Positions 1 through 5,502 of a DNA stretch of 5,502 nt are shown here, piece by piece. Within the stretch, counting starts at the first letter, position 1, and every line of letters begins with the position of its first letter. Both the position numbers and the translations under genes were made by a program. Source of the DNA: Rubrivivax sp. GTDB lineage: Bacteria > Pseudomonadota > Gammaproteobacteria > Burkholderiales > Burkholderiaceae_C. The DNA is taken from positions 1 to 5,502 of the forward strand of contig JAUYAJ010000343.1 of assembly GCA_030693565.1 (NCBI GenBank). Reading direction: 5' to 3'. The notes below the pieces were generated by a model that was not told the DNA's origin, did no database searches, and saw only the letters and a list, made by a program, of their open reading frames with translations.

Positions 1-2
1 TG

Positions 3-59
3 CAGACCAACATCGACCTCGAGACCGGCCGCATTGCCGTGCAAGAGATCGACCGCTGA
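3..59 (+). CDS. tssE: TssE, T6SS baseplate protein (gp25-like), C-terminal end only
   Basis: Only the last 18 codons and the TGA stop (57-59) are in the window; the reading frame enters from the left edge. The visible peptide contains NIDLETGRIAV, which fits the end of a gp25/gpW-like lysozyme-fold protein, where an acidic Asp-x-Glu-Thr-Gly turn followed by a short hydrophobic strand closes the domain. TssE in this family is a baseplate wedge component that helps start sheath assembly. The identification rests mostly on position: it lies directly before tssF, as in many T6SS operons ordered tssB-tssC-hcp-tssE-tssF-tssG-tssH. Sixteen bases separate its stop from the tssF start, so the two genes are very likely co-transcribed. 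The fragment is too short to judge by motif alone, and its N-terminal part cannot be assessed. Confidence 0.8.
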   Translation, partial: QTNIDLETGRIAVQEIDR

Positions 60-75
60 CGACACTCACAGGACC

Positions 76-1950
76 ATGGACCCGCGACTGCTGCGCTATT
101 ACAACGAGGAACTGCGCCACCTGCGCGAGATGGGCGCCGAATTCGCCCAGCAGTTCCCCAAGATCGCCGCCCGCCTGGGCATCGAGGGGCTGGAGGTCAC
201 CGACCCCTATGTCGAGCGCCTGCTCGAAGGCTTTGCCTTTCTGGCCGGGCGTGTCCAGCTCAAGATCGACGCCGAGTTTCCGCGCTTCACCCAGCGACTG
301 CTGGAAATGCTCTACCCGCAGTTCCTGGCGCCGACGCCGTCGATGCTGATCGCCGAACTGACCCCCGAACTGGCTGACACCGCTTTGGCCGATGGCGTCA
401 CCTTGCCGCGGGGCAGCGTGATGAACAGCTTGCCCGGCAAGGCGGGCGCCACCGCCTGCGAGTTCCGCAGCGCCCACGAACTGACGATGTGGCCGCTGGA
501 GCTGACCCAGGTCGAGTACTTCACCCATGCCGCCGACCTGCCGATGGCGGCCTTGCCCGAGTGGCGCAAGTACCGCGCCGGGCTGCGGATGCGCCTGCGC
601 ACGACGGCTGGTGTGGACTTCTCGCAGATCAAGCTGCAGGACCTGCGCTTGCACTGCACCGGTGTCGACGACATCGCCTTTCGCCTGCACGAACTGGTGT
701 GCGGCCACGCGCTCGGTGTGCTGGTGCTGCCCACACGCAGGCCGGCGGCCTGGCACGAGGCGCTCGACGGTGACTGCGTCGAGCCGGTGGGTTTCGACGA
801 CGGCGAGGCCTTGCTGCCGCAAACGCTGCACGGCTTCGAGGGCTACCGCCTGCTGCAGGAGTACTTCGCTTTTCCGCAGCGTTTCCTGTTCTTCGACCTC
901 ACCAGCATCGGCGACGCACTGCGGGCGCACCCTGCCAACGAAGTCGACATCGTCATTCTCTTTTCGCGTGCCGATGCGGCTTTGCTGCAGGCCGTGGACG
1001 TCAGCTGCATGGCGCTGAACTGCGTGCCGGCGATCAACCTGCTGGACAAGCGCTGCGACCGCATCCACGTCAGCGCCGACAGCAGTGACTTCCATGTCGT
1101 GCCCGACCGCACGCGGCCGATGGACTTCGAGATCCACACCGTCGGCGAGGTGCTGGGTTATGGCGTCGGCGTCAACGCCGAATACCGCTTCCTGCCGTTC
1201 TACAACGCCTTCCACACCGAGGACAGGCACCACAACGCCTTCTACTCGGTGCAGCGCGAGCCGCGGCTGCTGTCGCAGCTGCAGCAGCGCGACGGGCCAC
1301 GATCGTCTTACCTGGGCAGCGAGGTCTATCTGTCGCTGGTGGACGCCAAGGAGGCGCCTTACCCGAAAGAGCTGCGCCAGGTCGGCGTGCGCGCGCTGTG
1401 CACCAACCGCGATCTGCCGCTGCTGATGCCGGTGGGCGGCGCCAAGGGCGACATGGAGCTGGCGCAGACGGCGCCGGTCAAGCACATCGGCGTCATCAAG
1501 GGGCCGTCGCGGCCGATGTCGGCGCTGCGCGAAGGCAATCTGGCCTGGAAGCTGATCAACCAGTTGTCGCTCAACCACTTGTCGCTGCTCGATACCGACG
1601 CCGAACAGGGCGCTGCGGCGCTGCGCGCCATCCTCCACCTGTACGCGCCCACCGGTGACGCCGGCGCTCAGCGCCAGGTCGACGGCTTGCGCTCGGTGCA
1701 GATGCGCCCCGTGGTGCGGCGCCTGCCGATGGCCGGGCCCATCACCTTCGGCCGTGGCGTCGAGGTTGGCATCGAGATCGACGACTTGTCCTTCGAAGGC
1801 GCCAGCGCCTTTCTGCTCGGCTGCGTGCTCGAGCGTTTCATCGCCCGCCATGTCTCGATGAACGGCTTCACGCAGGCGCGTGTGCACTCGCATGGCCGCG
1901 GCGACATCCTCAACGGGAGGCCGCGATGCGGGACCCGGCCGATCATCTGA
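76..1950 (+). CDS. tssF: TssF (VasA/ImpG family), T6SS baseplate subunit
   Basis: This is a 624-residue cytoplasmic baseplate protein. In the family, two TssF copies join one TssG in each wedge, and the wedge binds TssK and TssE. The N-terminus (residues 1-36) carries the family signature: RYYNEELRHLREMG, then EFAQQFPKIAARLG, followed by DPYVERLLEGFAFLAGRVQLKID (as pieces from about residue 41) and RFTQRLLEMLYPQFLAPTPS. The C-terminal region (about 555-603) has FGRGVEVGIEIDD and LERFIARHVSMNGF, and the protein ends GRPRCGTRPII. The length is normal for TssF (about 590-630), and there is no signal peptide or membrane helix. The ATG at 76 is chosen because the family motif begins directly after it. 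An in-frame TTG at 34 lies inside tssE and would add 14 residues of no family character. The ribosome binding site is poor: AGGA at 70-73 is only 2 nt from the ATG, so translation may depend on coupling to tssE 16 nt upstream. The 3' end overlaps tssG by 25 nt. Confidence 0.96.
   Translation: MDPRLLRYYNEELRHLREMGAEFAQQFPKIAARLGIEGLEVTDPYVERLLEGFAFLAGRVQLKIDAEFPRFTQRLLEMLYPQFLAPTPSMLIAELTPELADTALADGVTLPRGSVMNSLPGKAGATACEFRSAHELTMWPLELTQVEYFTHAADLPMAALPEWRKYRAGLRMRLRTTAGVDFSQIKLQDLRLHCTGVDDIAFRLHELVCGHALGVLVLPTRRPAAWHEALDGDCVEPVGFDDGEALLPQTLHGFEGYRLLQEYFAFPQRFLFFDLTSIGDALRAHPANEVDIVILFSRADAALLQAVDVSCMALNCVPAINLLDKRCDRIHVSADSSDFHVVPDRTRPMDFEIHTVGEVLGYGVGVNAEYRFLPFYNAFHTEDRHHNAFYSVQREPRLLSQLQQRDGPRSSYLGSEVYLSLVDAKEAPYPKELRQVGVRALCTNRDLPLLMPVGGAKGDMELAQTAPVKHIGVIKGPSRPMSALREGNLAWKLINQLSLNHLSLLDTDAEQGAAALRAILHLYAPTGDAGAQRQVDGLRSVQMRPVVRRLPMAGPITFGRGVEVGIEIDDLSFEGASAFLLGCVLERFIARHVSMNGFTQARVHSHGRGDILNGRPRCGTRPII
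1915..1920 (+). promoter_or_regulatory. Ribosome binding site of tssG
   Basis: GGGAGG lies 5 nt before the ATG at 1926, inside the last codons of tssF. It decides the tssG start: the next in-frame ATG, at 1989 (Met22), has no comparable purine run before it. Because the site sits within translated tssF, ribosomes finishing tssF would reach it, which fits coupled translation of the two partner proteins. The coupling is an inference from the layout. Confidence 0.75.
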
Positions 1951-3020
1951 CGCCTGAGCCGACGTCGGCCGAAAGCCCGCTGGCGGCGATGGCGCGCGCG
2001 CCGCATCACTACGACTTCTTCCATGCGCTGCGGCTGGTCGAGAGCCAGTTCCCCGACAAGCCGCGCCTGGGCACCGCGCGCCGACCCGGCGACGAACCGG
2101 TACGGCTGGGGCAGGCGGCCGAACTGTCTTTTGCCGGCTCCAGCCTGGCCGCGGTCGACCTCGACGACCGCAGCGGCAAGCCGCGCATCGAGGTTCGTTT
2201 CTTCGGCCTCTTCGGTCCCAACGGGCCCTTGCCCTTGCACATGACGGCGTATGCGCGCGAGCGCCGCATGCACAAGGGCGACGAGACCTTTGGCCGTTTC
2301 GCCGACATGTTCCATCACCGGCTGCTGCTGCTGTTCTACCGCGCCTGGGCGCAGGCGCAGCCAGCGGCCAGCTTCGACCGCCCGGGCGAAGACCGCTTCG
2401 CCGACTTTGTCGGCTCGCTGCTTGGTGCCGGCGGCAAGGAATGGCTGCACCGCGACGCTGCGCCCACCCACGCGCGGCTGGCCTTTGCAGGTTTGCTGTC
2501 GCGCCAGGTCCGCAACGCCGACGGACTGGCGCACCTGTTGTCTGGCTTTCTCGCCATTGACGTTCGTGTCGAGCAGTTCGTCGGCCGCTGGATGCGGCTG
2601 CCCGAGGCCGAGCGCACGCGCATTGGCCGGCGCGCGGCGTCGCGCCGGCTGTCGACCTCGCAGGTCGGTGTCAGCGCCGTGCTCGGGCGCGCGATGTTCG
2701 ACCGCCAGCATCACTTCCGCGTCCACATCGGCCCCTTGTCGCTGCCGGCCTTCGAAGCCTTGCTGCCGGTCGGCGACACGCTGCCGGCGGTCGAGGCCCT
2801 GGCCGCCCAGTACGTCGGCCTCGAATTCGGCTGGGACTTGCGGCTCGAACTCGAGCCCGAGCAAGTGCCGGCCTGCCGCCCGGGCCGCTACGGCCGCCTG
2901 GGCTGGACGACCTGGCTGGGCCGGCCGCGCGACGGCAAGCCTGCCGCATTGAACCTGGTCCCGGGACGGCCTGTGCGCCAGCCCGGGGCTCCGGCATCAC
3001 CCTCGAAACCGAAGCACTGA
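1926..3020 (+). CDS. tssG: TssG (VasB/ImpH family), T6SS baseplate subunit
   Basis: This is a 364-residue cytoplasmic baseplate protein. In the family, a single TssG links two TssF molecules and contacts TssK through loops in its fold. Family motifs appear in order: HHYDFFHALRLVE (27-39), PRLG (46-49), PVRLGQAAELSFAGSSL (58-74), EVRFFGLFGPNGPLPLHMT (89-107) with AYARER after it, and FADMFHHRLLLLFYRAW (125-141). Near the end, LGWTTWLG (about 325-332) is the usual closing motif of the family. The length is at the upper end of the normal range. The last 32 residues after this motif form a basic, proline-rich tail ending SPSKPKH, which looks disordered and is not part of the conserved core. The start overlaps tssF by 25 nt in a different frame and has a good ribosome binding site. 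Eleven bases separate the stop from tssH. The frame is intact throughout, with no signal peptide or membrane helix. Confidence 0.96.
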   Translation: MRDPADHLTPEPTSAESPLAAMARAPHHYDFFHALRLVESQFPDKPRLGTARRPGDEPVRLGQAAELSFAGSSLAAVDLDDRSGKPRIEVRFFGLFGPNGPLPLHMTAYARERRMHKGDETFGRFADMFHHRLLLLFYRAWAQAQPAASFDRPGEDRFADFVGSLLGAGGKEWLHRDAAPTHARLAFAGLLSRQVRNADGLAHLLSGFLAIDVRVEQFVGRWMRLPEAERTRIGRRAASRRLSTSQVGVSAVLGRAMFDRQHHFRVHIGPLSLPAFEALLPVGDTLPAVEALAAQYVGLEFGWDLRLELEPEQVPACRPGRYGRLGWTTWLGRPRDGKPAALNLVPGRPVRQPGAPASPSKPKH

Positions 3021-3027
3021 AAGGAAG
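3020..3027 (+). promoter_or_regulatory. Ribosome binding site of tssH
   Basis: AAAGGAAG begins on the last base of the tssG stop codon and ends 4 nt before the ATG at 3032. It is the best ribosome binding site in the window and fixes the tssH start. The protein read from this ATG begins at once with the ClpV family N-terminus (AEINRVTLFGKL). Confidence 0.8.
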
Positions 3028-3031
3028 CGTC

Positions 3032-5502
3032 ATGGCGGAGATCAACCGCGTCACTCTGTTCGGCAAGCTCAACCCCTGGGCTTACAAAGCCGTCGAGGGC
3101 GCCACCGTGTTCTGCAAGCTGCGTGGCAACCCCTATGTGGAGCTTGAGCATTGGCTGGCGCAGATCATGCAAAGCCAGGACAGCGACTGGCACCGGATCA
3201 TCAAGCACGCCGGCCTCGACGCCTCGGCGCTGGCCAAGGACATGACGACGGCGCTGGACCGGCTGCCGCGCGGCGCCACCAGCATCTCGGACATCGCCGA
3301 GAACATCTCCGACGCCATCGAGCGCGGCTGGGTCTACGGCACCTTGCTCTACGGCGACAGCACGGTGCGCTCGGGCTATGTGCTGGTGGGCATGCTCAAG
3401 ACCAAGAACCTGCGCAACGCGCTGCTGGCGATCAGCCGCCAGTTCGAGAAGATCAAGCTCGACGAGCTGACCGACGCCTTGCCCAAGATCATCGCCGGCT
3501 CGCCCGAAGACGGCCAGAGCGCCAGCGACGGCTCGGCCATGGCCGGCGGCGCCACCCCGGGCGAAGCCAGCGGCGCCATCGCCCCGGCCGCGATGGGCAA
3601 GCAGGAAGCGCTGAAGAAGTTCACCGTCGACCTCACCGAACAGGCGCGCAGCGGCAAGATGGATCCCATCGTCGGCCGTGACGACGAGATCCGCCAGGTC
3701 GTCGACATCCTGATGCGCCGGCGCCAGAACAACCCCATCCTGGTCGGCGAGGCCGGGGTCGGCAAGACCGCCGTGGTCGAAGGATTCGCCCAGCGCATTG
3801 CGCGCGGCGACGTGCCGCCGAGCTTGAAAGACGTTGAACTGCGTTCGCTCGACGTCGGCCTGCTGCAGGCCGGCGCCAGCATGAAGGGCGAGTTCGAGCA
3901 GCGGCTGCGCTCGGTGATCGACGAGGTGCAGGCCAGCGCCAAGCCGATCATCCTGTTCATCGACGAGACGCACACGCTGGTGGGCGCCGGCGGCGCCGCC
4001 GGCACCGGCGACGCGGCCAACCTGCTCAAGCCGGCGCTGGCGCGCGGCACGCTGCGCACCGTGGGTGCGACCACCTTTGCCGAATACAAGAAGCACATCG
4101 AGAAAGACCCGGCGCTCACAAGGCGCTTCCAGACCGTGCAGGTCGACGAGCCCGACGAGGCCAAGGCCATCTTGATGATGCGCGGTGTGGCCAGCACGAT
4201 GGAAAAGCACCACAAGGTGCAGATCCTTGACGAAGCGCTGGAAGCTGCGGTGCGGCTGAGCCACCGCTACATCCCGGCGCGCCAGTTGCCCGACAAGAGC
4301 GTCAGCCTGCTCGACACCGCCTGCGCCCGCGTTGCGGTCAGCCTGCACGCCACGCCGGCCGAAGTGGACGACTGCCGCAAGCGCATCGAGGCGCTGGAGA
4401 CCGAGCTCGGCATCATTGGCCGCGAACGTGCGATCGGCATCGACATTGGCAAGCGCGAGGAAGAAGCCACCGAGATGCTCGGCACCGAGCGCGCGCGCCT
4501 AGCCGCGCTCGACGCGCGCTGGGCCGAAGAGAAGGCACTGGTCGACGAACTGCTGGACCTGCGCGCCAAGCTGCGCGCCGGCATCCGTCCGGTGGAAGGC
4601 ACGGGCAGCAAGCTCGAGGCCGACGCCGACAGCGCCGCGGCGGCCGAGGGCCTGACCGACGGCGACCGCGAGGCCGAACGGCTGGCGCAGCTGGCCCAGC
4701 TCAAGCTGGTGCAGGACAAGCTGGCCACGCTGCAGGGCGAGACCCCGCTGATCCTGCCGACGGTCGACTACCAGGCGGTGGCGGCGGTGGTCGGCGACTG
4801 GACCGGCATCCCGGTCGGCCGCATGGCGCGCAACGAGATCGAGACCATCCTCAAGGTGGCCGAAAGCCTGGGCCAGCGCGTCATTGGCCAGGATCATGCG
4901 ATGGCGATGATCGCCAAGCGCATCCAGACCAGCCGCGCCGGCCTGGACAACCCGAGCAAGCCGATCGGCGTCTTCATGCTGGCTGGGACCTCGGGCGTCG
5001 GCAAGACCGAAACCGCGCTGGCGCTGGCCGAGGCGCTGTACGGCGGCGAGCAGAACCTCATCACCGTCAACATGAGCGAGTACCAGGAGGCGCACACGGT
5101 GAGCACGCTCAAAGGCGCGCCGCCGGGTTATGTGGGCTATGGCGAGGGTGGCGTGCTGACCGAAGCGGTGCGCCGCAAGCCTTACAGCGTGGTGTTGCTC
5201 GACGAAGTCGAGAAGGCGCACAGCGACGTGCACGAGATGTTCTTCCAGGTCTTCGACAAGGGCTACATGGAAGACGGCGAAGGGCGCTTCATCGACTTCA
5301 AGAACACCATCATCCTGCTCACCACCAACGCCGGCACCGACCTCATCGCCAGCCTGTGCAAAGACCCCGACCTGATGCCTGACGCCGAAGGCATGGCCAA
5401 GTCGCTGCGCGAGCCGCTGCTCAAGGTCTTCCCGCCGGCGCTGCTGGGCCGGCTGGTGACGATTCCCTATTACCCGCTCAGCGACGAGATGCTGGGCAAG
5501 AT
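3032..5502 (+). CDS. tssH: TssH/ClpV, T6SS sheath-disassembly AAA+ ATPase, C-terminus cut by window edge
   Basis: This is a hexameric Clp/Hsp100 unfoldase that recycles the contracted TssB/TssC sheath using ATP. I translated it codon by codon: 823 full codons with no stop, and then the window ends. ClpV is usually about 870-900 residues, so roughly the last 50-75 are missing. An N-domain (1 to about 165, start AEINRVTLFGKL) would bind the sheath. An Ala/Gly/Ser-rich linker (about 155-190) leads to the first ATPase domain: Walker A GEAGVGKT (239-246), pore loop GASMKGEFEQR (281-291), Walker B IILFIDE (306-312) followed by Thr-His, sensor ATT (346-348) and arginine fingers R364/R365. A middle region spans about 430-565. 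The second ATPase domain has Walker A GTSGVGKT (652-659), pore loop GYVGYGEGG (699-707), Walker B VVLLDE (720-725), sensor TTNAG (765-769) and arginine finger R807 in LLGRL. It differs from housekeeping ClpB in having Met284 in the first pore loop, where ClpB has Tyr. From memory it closely matches P. aeruginosa ClpV1. It is the fourth gene of the operon. Confidence 0.97.
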   Translation, partial: MAEINRVTLFGKLNPWAYKAVEGATVFCKLRGNPYVELEHWLAQIMQSQDSDWHRIIKHAGLDASALAKDMTTALDRLPRGATSISDIAENISDAIERGWVYGTLLYGDSTVRSGYVLVGMLKTKNLRNALLAISRQFEKIKLDELTDALPKIIAGSPEDGQSASDGSAMAGGATPGEASGAIAPAAMGKQEALKKFTVDLTEQARSGKMDPIVGRDDEIRQVVDILMRRRQNNPILVGEAGVGKTAVVEGFAQRIARGDVPPSLKDVELRSLDVGLLQAGASMKGEFEQRLRSVIDEVQASAKPIILFIDETHTLVGAGGAAGTGDAANLLKPALARGTLRTVGATTFAEYKKHIEKDPALTRRFQTVQVDEPDEAKAILMMRGVASTMEKHHKVQILDEALEAAVRLSHRYIPARQLPDKSVSLLDTACARVAVSLHATPAEVDDCRKRIEALETELGIIGRERAIGIDIGKREEEATEMLGTERARLAALDARWAEEKALVDELLDLRAKLRAGIRPVEGTGSKLEADADSAAAAEGLTDGDREAERLAQLAQLKLVQDKLATLQGETPLILPTVDYQAVAAVVGDWTGIPVGRMARNEIETILKVAESLGQRVIGQDHAMAMIAKRIQTSRAGLDNPSKPIGVFMLAGTSGVGKTETALALAEALYGGEQNLITVNMSEYQEAHTVSTLKGAPPGYVGYGEGGVLTEAVRRKPYSVVLLDEVEKAHSDVHEMFFQVFDKGYMEDGEGRFIDFKNTIILLTTNAGTDLIASLCKDPDLMPDAEGMAKSLREPLLKVFPPALLGRLVTIPYYPLSDEMLGK

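Noticed and set aside
34..75. Upstream TTG start for tssF at 34
   Set aside because: It would overlap tssE by 26 nt and add 14 residues unlike the family N-terminus. The ATG at 76 is followed directly by the conserved RYYNEEL motif.
1668..2864. A 398-codon open frame on the minus strand opposite the end of tssF and most of tssG
   Set aside because: It overlaps two recognised baseplate genes and its translation is rich in Arg, Gln, Ala and Gly without motifs. Long antisense frames are common in DNA of this composition.
2251..2952. A 233-codon plus-strand frame inside tssG
   Set aside because: The translation is dominated by Ser, Cys, Arg and Ala, the usual sign of an out-of-frame reading of G+C-rich codons, while tssG in the other frame carries every family motif.
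2950..3000. G+C-rich self-complementary sequence near the tssG end (around GTCCCGGGAC), considered as a terminator or attenuator
   Set aside because: It lies in the coding sequence, is followed by no T run, and tssH begins only 11 nt after tssG with a strong ribosome binding site, so termination here is unlikely.
3986..4003. A perfect 18-bp palindrome (GCCGGCGGCGCCGCCGGC) within tssH
   Set aside because: It encodes the Gly/Ala-rich segment just after Walker B, which is conserved in ClpV1-type proteins. Gly and Ala codons ending in C explain the palindrome, and there is no T run or gene boundary nearby.
2888..4348. A 486-codon open frame on the minus strand across the end of tssG and the first half of tssH
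   Set aside because: It lies opposite two well-supported genes. Its protein is a low-complexity mix rich in Ala, Gly, Arg, Asp and His with no recognisable domain, as expected for the antisense of G+C-rich coding DNA.

Overview
The window is a stretch of a type VI secretion system (T6SS) structural operon, read entirely from the + strand: the last 18 codons of tssE, complete tssF (baseplate), complete tssG (baseplate), and the first 823 codons of tssH/clpV (sheath-recycling AAA+ ATPase), which runs off the right edge. The DNA is strongly G+C-rich, with third codon positions mostly G or C. That codon use, the E-F-G-H gene order and the protein sequences suggest a proteobacterium, most likely of the Burkholderiales/Pseudomonas type. 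This taxonomic guess is an inference and no genus can be named. From memory, the ClpV resembles the ClpV1 of the Pseudomonas aeruginosa H1 T6SS over most of its length, and the order tssE-tssF-tssG-clpV is also that of H1.

Layout: 3-59 is the 3' end of tssE. It is followed by 16 nt, then tssF at 76-1950. tssG (1926-3020) overlaps the end of tssF by 25 nt, behind a good ribosome binding site inside the tssF coding sequence. After 11 nt carrying a second strong ribosome binding site, tssH starts at 3032 and is open to the end at 5502. No gap is long enough for a promoter, terminator or RNA gene, so the genes are probably one transcript started upstream of the window.

How they work together (established for the family): TssE, TssF and TssG, with TssK, form the baseplate wedges on which the Hcp tube and the TssB/TssC sheath are built. 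After the sheath contracts and fires, the ClpV hexamer binds the contracted sheath and unfolds it, so that the subunits can be reused.

No undescribed system was found. The points most worth a second look are modest: a DETH instead of DEAH Walker B motif in the first ATPase domain of ClpV, a proline-rich basic tail on TssG, and a divergent Ala/Asp-rich stretch in the ClpV middle region. All reading frames of the real genes appear intact.
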